This document shows positions 18,148 to 26,398 of a stretch of 64,000 nt of DNA, in pieces. Origin of the DNA: CAZDGV01 sp964505195 (lineage in GTDB: Bacteria; Bacteroidota; Bacteroidia; Chitinophagales; Chitinophagaceae); contig CAZDGV010000001.1 in NCBI GenBank assembly GCA_964505195.1, positions 124,001 to 188,000 on the forward strand. The letters run 5' to 3'. Numbering within the stretch: the first letter of the stretch is position 1; each line of letters starts with the position of its first letter. Made by a program: the position numbers and the translations under genes. The notes below the pieces were generated by a model. It was not told where the DNA came from, searched no databases, and worked only from the letters and a program-made list of their open reading frames with translations.

Positions 18148-18191
18148 ATGAAGGAATGATGAAGGCAAGGTTAAGCATTGGTTAATTTTGA
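18148..18191. promoter_or_regulatory. Four tandem 11-bp units, PhoB-like operator array
   Basis: Units start at 18148, 18159, 18170 and 18181, exactly 11 bp apart. They read ATGAAG, ATGAAG, GTTAAG and GTTAAT, each followed by five variable bases. On the minus strand each core is TTMAY (TTCAT or TTAAC). The array lies 118 bp after the kinase gene and 78 bp before the gene at 18269. The same unit and spacing recur at 24236-24301. Confidence 0.55.
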
Positions 18192-18268
18192 TTTGATTTT
18201 CAATTTATTACGCCGCTAGCATCCTTTCAATATGAATTTATTGTTAAGTTTTTATAACTTTAAAGGAT

Positions 18269-19483
18269 ATGCGACAAAGCATTCTTGGCTTACTCTGCAC
18301 CCTGAGCATTTTGCTAAGTGGAAACCTGAGCTCCGTTCAGGCACAGCATGCTATGCCGCTCACATTCGATTTTTACGGAGAAACCATACGGCTCAACCTG
18401 CCTGATGCACTTGTATTTGAGTATCCCGAAGCGCTGGATATTGAAGCCATTCAAAAACTACACCAAAAGCTGGAAGAAGCCAATGATGAAGGTCTGGTGC
18501 AATCACTGTTAGATTTTAAATCAAAAAGAAATTTAGATGACTGGCTCTATTATCAGCTGATTCGAAAAACAGCCCAGCAAATCAGTCCGAAAGAAAAAAA
18601 CTATTACCGCTATACCCTCTACAAATGGTTTTTACTTTCCAAAAGCAGTTATGAAACCATGCTAACTTATTCGCACGATAAACTACTGTTTTATGTACGT
18701 AGCGATGAGCTGGTATATAATATCCCAACACGCATAGAAGAAGGGCGATCATTTGTGTGCCTGAACTATCACGATTACCAGGGGTCGATCGATTTTGAAA
18801 AACAAACCTTCCAGTCAATCGGACTAAAGTTTAATGGTGCCCATGCAGGTTTTACCTACCAGGTAAAAAATTTACCTGAGTGGAAGCAAGACCGCTACAC
18901 AGAAAAAGAAGTGCGCTTTCGCTTCCGCGAAGATGAATATCGGTTTCAGATACGTCTGAATCCTGAAGTACAACAAATTTTCAAAAACTATCCTATTGTA
19001 GATTACGCTTATTACTTCAACCGACCCATGAGTTCCGAAACCTACCGTTCGCTTATTCCGGCACTCAGAAAAAAATTGCAGGGCATGCGCACAAAGGAAG
19101 GGGTAGATTTCTTAATGCACTTCACACGTTACGGCTTTTTATTTGAGCCAGATACACAGGTTTTTGGAACAGAAAAAAGATTGTCGCCAGAAGAGACGTT
19201 ACTATACCAACAAAGCGACTGTGAAGATCGAGCTGCGCTTTTTTTCTTTCTGGTAAAAGAAATTTACAACCTTCCCATGCTAGTGCTTTCATATCCTGAA
19301 CATGTTACCATTGCGGTGGGCTTTGAAAAGCCCTTTGGAAATACTGTTTTATACGACGGCAAAAAATATACAGTGTGTGAGCCTACACCACAAAACAAAA
19401 CGCTGGCAATAGGAGAGCAACTGCCATCGCTGCGCCAACATGCTTATTTGATAGCATATCACTACGATCCAAATAACCCCTGA
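18269..19483 (+). CDS. Exported transglutaminase-like protein of unknown role
   Basis: 404 residues with a signal peptide (about 1-25, SSVQAQ). I do not recognise the N-terminal 300 residues. The C-terminal part has a credible papain/transglutaminase-type triad: C318 in QQSDCEDRAALF at a helix start, H345 in PEHVTIAV and E371 in YTVCEPT. The C-E-D-R-A context and spacing match bacterial transglutaminase-like peptidase domains. It may be a periplasmic amidase or peptidase. It is downstream of a PhoB-like repeat array and the two-component operon, and converges with the lipoprotein gene at 19485. A weak -7 element (TAACTTTA, 18255-18262) precedes it. Confidence 0.68.
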   Translation: MRQSILGLLCTLSILLSGNLSSVQAQHAMPLTFDFYGETIRLNLPDALVFEYPEALDIEAIQKLHQKLEEANDEGLVQSLLDFKSKRNLDDWLYYQLIRKTAQQISPKEKNYYRYTLYKWFLLSKSSYETMLTYSHDKLLFYVRSDELVYNIPTRIEEGRSFVCLNYHDYQGSIDFEKQTFQSIGLKFNGAHAGFTYQVKNLPEWKQDRYTEKEVRFRFREDEYRFQIRLNPEVQQIFKNYPIVDYAYYFNRPMSSETYRSLIPALRKKLQGMRTKEGVDFLMHFTRYGFLFEPDTQVFGTEKRLSPEETLLYQQSDCEDRAALFFFLVKEIYNLPMLVLSYPEHVTIAVGFEKPFGNTVLYDGKKYTVCEPTPQNKTLAIGEQLPSLRQHAYLIAYHYDPNNP

Positions 19484-19484
19484 T

Positions 19485-19913
19485 TTATTCTGCAGATGAA
19501 GGAAGTTCCACTGAACGCTCTTTCAAGGCTTGCAGCAATTTATTTGAAGCATCCGACATAGAAACAACGTATTTTTCTCCATTTAGGATAAAAGAAAATA
19601 TGCCGCAACTTTGTTCCGGACTGAAATACACCACTTGTACGGCCTCTTTCCCCTGATAAAAGTAAATTTTACCCCAGCTGGCACAGGCTTGCTTTTCCTG
19701 AATCACCGCCGTATTCACATCACGCGTAATTGCATTTAAATCTGCTACATTTCTGATTTTTACAATAGTAAAAAAGCGGTTATTAGGTGGTTGCTTATAA
19801 AACATAACCGTCGCACTATCCGCTTTGCTAATAGCGGGTAATAAATTTTTTCGTTCTTGCTTACAAGCAGCAATCAAAAAGAAAAGGATTGAAACAAGCA
19901 GTCCGTTTTTCAT
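19485..19913 (-). CDS. Small lipoprotein, function unknown
   Basis: 142 residues. The N-terminus MKNGLLVSILFFLIAACKQE is a lipoprotein signal with the acylated Cys at position 17. The mature part is about 125 residues with two cysteines (QACASWG and EQSCGIF) and no family I can name. ATG at 19913 is chosen because the reading frame above it runs through the terminator of the upstream gene. It is separated from that gene by the terminator at 19934-19966, so it needs its own promoter, which I could not identify. It is convergent with the transglutaminase-like gene with a one-base gap. Confidence 0.75.
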   Translation of the reverse strand: MKNGLLVSILFFLIAACKQERKNLLPAISKADSATVMFYKQPPNNRFFTIVKIRNVADLNAITRDVNTAVIQEKQACASWGKIYFYQGKEAVQVVYFSPEQSCGIFSFILNGEKYVVSMSDASNKLLQALKERSVELPSSAE

Positions 19914-19933
19914 TTTCGAATAAAGGAGATGAT

Positions 19934-19966
19934 AAAAAAAGGCCGCCCTGAATGTACAAGGCGGCC
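19934..19966 (-). terminator. Intrinsic terminator after the beta-helix lipoprotein gene
   Basis: 7-bp GC-only stem (arms 19960-19966 and 19941-19947), 12-nt loop, then seven U on the minus strand (19940-19934). It ends the receptor/lipoprotein operon. Confidence 0.88.
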
Positions 19967-19983
19967 TGACAAAAGTAGATAGA

Positions 19984-21333
19984 TTAATATGCTTTATTAG
20001 CAGGATCCCACTCAGCCCATCCGCTTGTCCAGTTGCTTGTACCAAATGCGCCACGGAAAGTGGTACTGGTAAAGAAGGGATTCATTCCGGTAAAACTTGC
20101 TCCCGTTAAAGCAGGTGAACCTGTTTGCGGAAGGAAGTTGGGATTGGTAGAGTAGAAAGGACTGGTAAGCATGATGCCTGCAGGATTATCGTAAACGATG
20201 CAACCTTCACTTTCAGCCTTGGTACGCATTTGCGCAGCAGAGAGCAATGTTGTATTGCCGCTTCTGAAAATATTCGTATTGGCATGCACGAGGTTATTTC
20301 TAAACTCAGAAATGTTATTTACATAATCATCAATCGTGGCATTGCTTTCGAGTGAAAAGCCGGCATCAGGATGTCCGATCATAATAGAGTTACGGAAAAC
20401 AAACTGAGTGGCTCTACGCCAGCGGAGTGAGTAGTTATGGTTGGCAGCAGTACCAGGAGCATCGTTGGGGCCAATAATGGTAATATTGCTCAGCTGCGGA
20501 CGAGTACGCGGAGAAGCAGATGTTCCAGATCCGTCGTTGTCGCACTCCACACCATTACCCGCATCGCCACCATCTACGAAATCGGCCTTACGCAGTGCTA
20601 CGGCAAACTGAATTTTACCGGTATAGCCAAAGTCAAAATCGAAATCATCATCGGCAGTTGCAAAAGCAATCAGGTTACGTGCATTTACAGTACCACCGAA
20701 AAATTCAAAGGCATCATCGTTACCAAAGGAAACCTGTACATTTTCAATGATCGTTCCGCTTCCTACACCACCGCAGGTTAAACCATTGATTTCTGAACCG
20801 GGTTCGGCTGCAATACCGGCATACTCAATGCGCACAAAGCGAAGAATTCCGCTTTCATCCAATGGATCGGTACCGCCGTATTGACGACCAACACCACCTT
20901 CAATAACAGGTGCCGGATCGAGGGGACGGTTGGTAGGTGCTTTACCCAGCAGAATAATGCCACCCCAGTCGCCGGGAGCACGCTGGCCTACGGCCTTGCC
21001 GCTCGTAAACACAATCGGGTTGTTGGCGCGTCCGTCGGCAATAATTTTTGCACCACGCTCAATAATCAGCGCACCTTTTTCAGTGATATCGCTTTTTACA
21101 ATGGTGCCGGCTTCAAAAGTAACTGTGGCTCCTTCGGTAACATATACATATCCTTTCAGGATATAAGTACCACGCGGAAAATAGCGACTAGTTGTAATTT
21201 TTCCTGTGATCACATTTGAATTAGGATCAACGGGCGGCGCTACAGTTTCGCCATCGTCAAAGTTTACCTTGATGCAGGAGGTTACACTCAGCAAAGCTGC
21301 AAGGAAAAGCGTACCTGAAAGGAACTTGTTCAT
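19984..21333 (-). CDS. Surface lipoprotein with right-handed beta-helix-like repeats, partner of the TonB receptor
   Basis: 449 residues with a lipoprotein signal (LLSVTSC, Cys at about 20). The mature protein has many short beta-strand turns (VTEGATVTFEAGTIVKSD; GALIIERGAKIIADGRA; NPIVFTSG; DWGGIILLG) and Asp/Asn-rich runs (DDDFDFDFGY; VECDNDGSG) that could bind metal ions. This looks like a parallel beta-helix. It is 38 bp after the TonB receptor and before a strong terminator, so it is the second gene of that operon. By analogy with receptor/surface-lipoprotein pairs it may capture substrate on the cell surface. It is not SusD-like in sequence. Confidence 0.78.
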   Translation of the reverse strand: MNKFLSGTLFLAALLSVTSCIKVNFDDGETVAPPVDPNSNVITGKITTSRYFPRGTYILKGYVYVTEGATVTFEAGTIVKSDITEKGALIIERGAKIIADGRANNPIVFTSGKAVGQRAPGDWGGIILLGKAPTNRPLDPAPVIEGGVGRQYGGTDPLDESGILRFVRIEYAGIAAEPGSEINGLTCGGVGSGTIIENVQVSFGNDDAFEFFGGTVNARNLIAFATADDDFDFDFGYTGKIQFAVALRKADFVDGGDAGNGVECDNDGSGTSASPRTRPQLSNITIIGPNDAPGTAANHNYSLRWRRATQFVFRNSIMIGHPDAGFSLESNATIDDYVNNISEFRNNLVHANTNIFRSGNTTLLSAAQMRTKAESEGCIVYDNPAGIMLTSPFYSTNPNFLPQTGSPALTGASFTGMNPFFTSTTFRGAFGTSNWTSGWAEWDPANKAY

Positions 21334-21371
21334 GTTATCGGTTTTTAAATTTTTGTAATGTTGATTAGCGG

Positions 21372-24200
21372 TTATTGTTTTTTTCCGAGATTAAAGTCAT
21401 ATGTAAATCCGAGCGTGATGGCTGTACCGGGACGATAGGCAAAGAAGAGCTTGTCTGCATCGCCTGCAAATGCATTTTTACCATCCAAATTGTCGTAGAA
21501 ATAGTAGAAGGGATTCAGCATATCCGATACGTTGAGGCGAATTTCACCTCTGTTATCCAGTACTTTTTTGCTAATGGTAAGATCCACCTGATCACGGGGA
21601 CGCTCATAGGTATTGGCAATACCCAGTGAGGGATCACCCACAAGGAAAAGACGCTGACCGATGCGGTTGTACAGTAATGACCCATTCCATGCTTTGTTTT
21701 TGCTGGCATATTGAAAGCCCACATTAATCAAGTAGGGCGATTGACCCTGAAGAGGGCGGGTTTGAGAAAGTGCCGCTCCGCCAGCGGTGGTTGACAAAAT
21801 GGTTACTTCTGAATAACTCACCGTGAGGTTTGAAAACATACTGAAGTTTTCAAGGCTCGGACTTAAGAATTCCAATCCTTTTCTGATTTCAATTTCACCT
21901 CCCACGGTATAAGCTTCTTTGGTATTGCTGTAATTGTATATTCGGCGATCCACCACACTCGATGCATCGATGCGCAATTCAATGGGATTCTGGAAAAACT
22001 TGTAAAAACCGCCAATAGATATGCCCTCGCCACTACGTGGATACAGCTCATAACGCACATCACCATTCAAAATAGTACCACGCTGCAAATCAGGATTACC
22101 AACTACTCCATAATTCATCATGTAGTCGTAGAAAGCGAATGGTGCGATTTCCCTAAACTCTGGACGGCTTACTGTTCTGCTCACTGCAAAACGAATATTC
22201 TGCTTACTATTGGGGCTGATGGTAAGATTCATAGAAGGCAAGAAATCCCATTGCGCTGTTTCCACCACTACACGCTTTCCGGTATTATCTCTTGTTGTAA
22301 GAAACTGCTGGAAATTTTCTACGCGCAAGCCCCAGATGATGCGCAATTTTTCACCCAGCTTATTATCGAACATGCCATACATGCCATTTACCACAGAAGC
22401 ACCGAAATAGCGATCGGTATTGTTGGTGAATTCTTCCATTACAAAACCATCAAAGCCAATATTGCCGGGCGTATAAATTTGATCGAAAGGCAGAGTTGCT
22501 TTATTGCTCACAAACTGTGGCAAGGAAGTGGGAATATAGCGAAATATGCGGCTGCGGAAATCGCGTACGCGCATAAGGGAAGATCCGCCGGCTTTGAATT
22601 TCTGAGCACGCCCACCGATATTGAAAGGAATTTCTAGACTCCCGTTTCCACCAAAGCTGAAATCTTCCAGCTTGCTGTAAAACCGGCGCGTATCATCATC
22701 ATTAATTTCAAATGGCGTGTTGGTGCCCTGTGAACGGAAATAAGCCTGCGTGCGAAGATCCGGTTGTGTTTTACGATTATAACCGAAATTGCCGTTCCAG
22801 GTAAGCTTAATACCACGTGCACTCAGTTTATGCTCTCCTTCCAATTGCGAGCTAAGCAAACTACGCTGATTGAGGAAAGAAGAATAAAAGTCGTAATCCT
22901 GTAAACGGTCGTCGGATGTTCCCGTGCGGGTGTAGTAGTTGTCTTCGTACAACTGATTGAATAAATTCTTAAAAGAAATTTTATGATTCCCTTTTACGTA
23001 ACTGATATTGGCAATACCTCCCCAGTTTACAGTAAAAACATTCTGCTGGTCGTTTAGTCTCACTACTTCATTTCCGTTTACTTCGTTAAATCCGCGCTCC
23101 ACATCGTATTTCAACATACTATTTCGGTAAATCAGCGCAGCAACAATACCCAGCTTGCCACCATTTTTAAAGCGATTTACATTGCTCCAGGTAAGATTAT
23201 AGGTTTGTGTAGGCAGCGCGGTGGATGTTTGCTGACGATACACATCCGTGTTAAAGGTTTTGGTCAAATCAATCTGCTGCTGAACGCCTGCTGCATTGGC
23301 ACTCAAAACACGATAGCCCTGTGCTGAAGCAGGAAAACCTGCAGGAAGGTTACGTGTGCCGTCGTCGAAGCCCAGCCAATCGTAACGGTTACGTTCATTG
23401 CTTAAAAAGTCACGAAAAACAGACTGCGTATTGAAGCCGTAGCTCAATCCCAAACTAAGACTGCTGGAAGAGGGAACATCTTTGGTATTTACCTGCACTA
23501 AGCCTCCTGCAAACTCACCCGTAAGATCAGGTGTGGCCGTTTTATTTACAATGATATTATCAATGAGGGCTGCAGGAAACACATCGAATGAAAAAACTTT
23601 TTTATCGGGCTCGGTGCTGGGCAACTGTGCATTGTTGATGATGGCTGTGTTGTAGCGATCGCTCAACCCACGAACTACAACATATTTATTTTCCTGCACA
23701 CTGGCACCACTCACACGCTTCAATACTTCACCGGTATTTTTATCGGGCGTACGACGAATAAAATCAGCGCTCAGTCCGCTCGAAACCGCAATATTGTTTT
23801 TCTGAAAGCTTAGCAGTGCATTCGTGTTTTCGCGGCGCGCAGTTGAACGGATGACAATTTCACCTACTTCTTTTGCGGCAACCTGTAATACAATGGTAAT
23901 GGTATTGTCGGCACTTACAGCAACTTCCACTTCATCTACCATTTTGGTTTGATAACCCACCGCGGAAACTGTGAGTGTATATTTTTTACCGGTTTCCAAC
24001 ACAACGCTAAAACGACCTTCAATATCTGCAGCGGCTTGCTTATTAAGCTCTGCGATGCTTACAGAAGCTCCACCAATGGCTTCATTTTTTTCATTTACCA
24101 CCCTGCCGTTTAATCGGATAGACTGCTGTGCTGCTGCATTCAGCGCGGACACTAAAACGAAAACCAGAGAAAAAAAAGCGAAGTACAATTTCCTTTGCAT
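21372..24200 (-). CDS. TonB-dependent outer membrane receptor with carboxypeptidase-like regulatory domain
   Basis: 942 residues. Signal peptide (about 1-24), then a CarboxypepD_reg-like domain (about 26-110: LNGRVVNEKNEAIGGASVSI) as found in Bacteroidota receptors. A plug follows (about 130-240: SSGLSADFIRRTPDKNTGEV, then VVVRGLSDRYN). The rest is a 22-strand-type beta-barrel ending LGFTYDFNLGKKQ. It imports a substrate across the outer membrane using TonB energy. It is divergent from the PhoU-like and Pit phosphate genes and preceded by six PhoB-like repeats, so a phosphorus-containing ligand is plausible; that is inference. Confidence 0.93.
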   Translation of the reverse strand: MQRKLYFAFFSLVFVLVSALNAAAQQSIRLNGRVVNEKNEAIGGASVSIAELNKQAAADIEGRFSVVLETGKKYTLTVSAVGYQTKMVDEVEVAVSADNTITIVLQVAAKEVGEIVIRSTARRENTNALLSFQKNNIAVSSGLSADFIRRTPDKNTGEVLKRVSGASVQENKYVVVRGLSDRYNTAIINNAQLPSTEPDKKVFSFDVFPAALIDNIIVNKTATPDLTGEFAGGLVQVNTKDVPSSSSLSLGLSYGFNTQSVFRDFLSNERNRYDWLGFDDGTRNLPAGFPASAQGYRVLSANAAGVQQQIDLTKTFNTDVYRQQTSTALPTQTYNLTWSNVNRFKNGGKLGIVAALIYRNSMLKYDVERGFNEVNGNEVVRLNDQQNVFTVNWGGIANISYVKGNHKISFKNLFNQLYEDNYYTRTGTSDDRLQDYDFYSSFLNQRSLLSSQLEGEHKLSARGIKLTWNGNFGYNRKTQPDLRTQAYFRSQGTNTPFEINDDDTRRFYSKLEDFSFGGNGSLEIPFNIGGRAQKFKAGGSSLMRVRDFRSRIFRYIPTSLPQFVSNKATLPFDQIYTPGNIGFDGFVMEEFTNNTDRYFGASVVNGMYGMFDNKLGEKLRIIWGLRVENFQQFLTTRDNTGKRVVVETAQWDFLPSMNLTISPNSKQNIRFAVSRTVSRPEFREIAPFAFYDYMMNYGVVGNPDLQRGTILNGDVRYELYPRSGEGISIGGFYKFFQNPIELRIDASSVVDRRIYNYSNTKEAYTVGGEIEIRKGLEFLSPSLENFSMFSNLTVSYSEVTILSTTAGGAALSQTRPLQGQSPYLINVGFQYASKNKAWNGSLLYNRIGQRLFLVGDPSLGIANTYERPRDQVDLTISKKVLDNRGEIRLNVSDMLNPFYYFYDNLDGKNAFAGDADKLFFAYRPGTAITLGFTYDFNLGKKQ

Positions 24201-24217
24201 AACTGCTGTTTGTGCGG

Positions 24218-24225
24218 CAAAGGAC
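24218..24225 (-). promoter_or_regulatory. Degenerate -7 element of the TonB receptor operon
   Basis: GTCCTTTG on the minus strand keeps TTTG but not the leading TA. It lies 17 nt before the start and 10 bp from the nearest 11-bp repeat, the geometry of a weak promoter that needs an activator. Confidence 0.4.
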
Positions 24226-24235
24226 GAATGGCAAG

Positions 24236-24301
24236 GTTAAGAGAAAATGAATGCAGTGTTAAGGAAAGGTTATGCCTATATGAACTCAATGTTAACGCGT
24301 G
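24236..24301 (-). promoter_or_regulatory. Six tandem 11-bp units, PhoB-like operator of the TonB receptor operon
   Basis: Units start at 24236, 24247, 24258, 24269, 24280 and 24291. Their first six bases are GTTAAG, ATGAAT, GTTAAG, GTTATG, ATGAAC and GTTAAC. Read on the coding (minus) strand the cores are TTAAC or TTCAT, with ATAAC in one unit. The exact 11-bp phase and core resemble PhoB (CTGTCAT) and Bacillus PhoP (TTAACA-like) boxes. The array is directly upstream of the -7 position. Confidence 0.65.
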
Positions 24302-24444
24302 AAAACTTACCTAACATACCTGCTGTAACCCTCGAACCGGATGATGAACCGAAACCTAACGCATGATGCAAAGAAGCCCACCCATACTATGGACGAAACC
24401 TGTATAAAGTGCTCATTTTGAGTCGAAAACGCTCTAAACCCAAT

Positions 24445-24466
24445 GTTAAGAAATCATTAAGCCATA
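24445..24466. promoter_or_regulatory. Two 11-bp PhoB-like units upstream of the PhoU-like gene
   Basis: GTTAAG at 24445 and ATTAAG at 24456, 11 bp apart, the same unit as in the two larger arrays. The pair lies 30 bp upstream of the -7 element at 24497-24504. The 318-bp intergenic region 24201-24518 holds this pair, the six-unit array and two promoters; I see no gene in it. Confidence 0.45.
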
Positions 24467-24496
24467 AAGGGTTGAATAATAGCAGGCCCAAGCCTA

Positions 24497-24504
24497 TATT
24501 TTTG
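24497..24504 (+). promoter_or_regulatory. -7 promoter element of the PhoU-like/Pit operon
   Basis: TATTTTTG fits TAnnTTTG, with a 14-nt leader to the ATG at 24519. Confidence 0.65.
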
Positions 24505-24518
24505 TAAAAATTTTAGCG

Positions 24519-25169
24519 ATGAGTGCTTTTAATACGATCATGAAGATATTTCTTCCCAAAGACAGAGTGTTTTACAATTTATTTGAAGAAGTAGCAGTTA
24601 CTGTTGAGCAAATGAGCCAAATGCTGAAGCAGCTGGTAAATGAGCCGCAATTTGAAGAACGGGAAAAGCTGATTTCACAAATAGAAGACCTTGAGCATAA
24701 AAACGATGAGCTCACCCATCGCATTTTTACCGAACTCAGTCGGAATTTTATTACCCCCTTCGACCGAGAAGATATTCACTATTTAGCTACCGCACTGGAT
24801 GATATTGCCGACTACATTTTTGCTTCAGCAAAAAAGATCAACTTTTACCGTGTAGATCCCATGGAAGGAAATTTTCGTAAAATGGCTGAACTGATCAATA
24901 TGGGTGCCGTAAATGTGAAAAGCGCCATTTTGGAATTACGCAACATGAAAAATATGCGTCAAATTACGGACGCTTTAGTACGAGTGAACAGCATTGAAAA
25001 TCAGGCAGACGATGAGTTTGATGCAGCAATTTTCAATTTGTTTGCTACAGAAAATGATGCAAAGGAAATTATCAAGAAGCGCGAAATTTTCACCGTAATG
25101 GAAATTGCAACCGATAAATGTGAAGACGCAGCAAATGTGATTGAATCCATTATTGTGAAATATGCGTAA
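24519..25169 (+). CDS. PhoU-like DUF47 family protein
   Basis: 216 residues, all helical, with the DUF47 pattern: MKIFLPKDRVFYNLFEE at the start, EDLEHKNDELTHRIFTEL with FITPFDREDIHYLATALDDIADYI, and CEDAANVIESIIVKYA at the end. The conserved E/D-x-x-x-D clusters are the metal-binding residues of the PhoU fold. Members are usually encoded just upstream of a Pit transporter and thought to control it; here Pit follows after 51 bp. Two 11-bp repeats upstream suggest control by the nearby PhoB-type regulator. Confidence 0.93.
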   Translation: MSAFNTIMKIFLPKDRVFYNLFEEVAVTVEQMSQMLKQLVNEPQFEEREKLISQIEDLEHKNDELTHRIFTELSRNFITPFDREDIHYLATALDDIADYIFASAKKINFYRVDPMEGNFRKMAELINMGAVNVKSAILELRNMKNMRQITDALVRVNSIENQADDEFDAAIFNLFATENDAKEIIKKREIFTVMEIATDKCEDAANVIESIIVKYA

Positions 25170-25220
25170 AACGCAACATACATACGGCGTTTCCGCAATG
25201 CAATCCACAAACCCTTCCTC

Positions 25221-26345
25221 ATGAGTTTAGTAGTTCTGATCATTATACTCGCTTTGGTGTTCGATTACATCAACGGCTTTCACGATGCGGCCAACTCCAT
25301 TGCCACCATCGTTTCTACCAAAGTACTCACGCCTTTTCAAGCGGTACTCTGGGCTGCATTTTTCAATTTTGTGGCTTTTTTCATTTTTAGCGATCATGCC
25401 GTTGCCAATACCATTGCTAAAACGGTACATAAAGAATTTATTACCCTTCCTGTAGTTTTGAGTGGACTGATTGCTGCCATATTTTGGAATCTGCTCACCT
25501 GGTGGTACGGCATTCCGTCTTCTTCTTCCCACACACTCATCGGAGGATTTGCCGGCGCAGCCATTGCACATGCCGGTTTCGATAGCATCGATGGCAGCAG
25601 CATCTATAAAACACTCATTTTTATTGTATTGGCACCCCTGATCGGCATGTTCATCTCCATGTTTATCACCATTATTACCATCCAGCGAAATTTCTGGCTC
25701 AAAATCGGCATCATTACATTTTTGGTGAGCGCATGTGTGATATTCGTTCCTTTCAAACAGGAGTTTGAAAGATGGGCGCTTGCCGGTCTGGGCATTATCT
25801 TCCTTTTATCCTATTTCTACAATCAAAGCAAAGGCGAGTCGGCTTTCCGGACTGCCAACATGTATAAAAAGCTTCAGCTGGTTTCTTCAGCGGCATTCAG
25901 CGTTGGTCATGGCGGTAACGATGCACAAAAAGTAATGGGCATCATTACTGCGGCACTCATCGCCGGCGGAAATATTGAAAGCTTCGATCAAATGCCCAAC
26001 TGGGTTCCACTGGCATGTTATAGCGCCATCGGCCTCGGTACCATGAGTGGCGGATGGAAAATTGTAAAAACCATGGGAACGAAAATCACCAAGGTAACTC
26101 CGTTAGAAGGCGTATGCGCAGAAACAGCGGGTGCGATTACCCTGTTTACTGCCGCCAACCTGGGAGCACCCGTAAGTACTACCCACACCATTACAGGCTC
26201 TATTATTGGCGTAGGCGCTACCAAACGCTTGAGCGCAGTACGCTGGGGTGTTACGGTAAACCTGCTCTGGGCCTGGGTACTTACTATCCCCGTAAGTGGC
26301 GCACTTGCTGCTATTTGCTATTACCTGTATCATTTGGTTTTCTAA
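25221..26345 (+). CDS. pit: Pit-family inorganic phosphate transporter
   Basis: 374 residues with about ten membrane helices. The two halves of the inverted repeat carry the PiT signatures: [18 protein letters not shown] near the N-terminus and [14 protein letters not shown] in the second half. [13 protein letters not shown] and [19 protein letters not shown] are the paired cytoplasm-facing motifs. It imports metal-phosphate by proton or sodium symport in the inner membrane. It is probably co-transcribed with the PhoU-like gene. Confidence 0.94.
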   Translation: MSLVVLIIILALVFDYINGFHDAANSIATIVSTKVLTPFQAVLWAAFFNFVAFFIFSDHAVANTIAKTVHKEFITLPVVLSGLIAAIFWNLLTWWYGIPSSSSHTLIGGFAGAAIAHAGFDSIDGSSIYKTLIFIVLAPLIGMFISMFITIITIQRNFWLKIGIITFLVSACVIFVPFKQEFERWALAGLGIIFLLSYFYNQSKGESAFRTANMYKKLQLVSSAAFSVGHGGNDAQKVMGIITAALIAGGNIESFDQMPNWVPLACYSAIGLGTMSGGWKIVKTMGTKITKVTPLEGVCAETAGAITLFTAANLGAPVSTTHTITGSIIGVGATKRLSAVRWGVTVNLLWAWVLTIPVSGALAAICYYLYHLVF

Positions 26346-26375
26346 TTGGTTGCCGTTTCAAGTCGGACCAAGGTT

Positions 26376-26383
26376 TATATTTG
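26376..26383 (+). promoter_or_regulatory. -7 promoter element of rfbA
   Basis: TATATTTG, 15 nt before the ATG at 26399. Confidence 0.65.
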
Positions 26384-26398
26384 CAGAAACCGACTGAA

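Noticed and set aside
19984..21333. SusD-like identity for the receptor-linked lipoprotein
   Set aside because: Sequence is beta-turn rich, with none of the helical repeat pattern of SusD/RagB proteins.
26054..26398. Upstream extension of rfbA into the Pit gene
   Set aside because: Promoter at 26376-26383 and the conserved RmlA N-terminus place the start at 26399.
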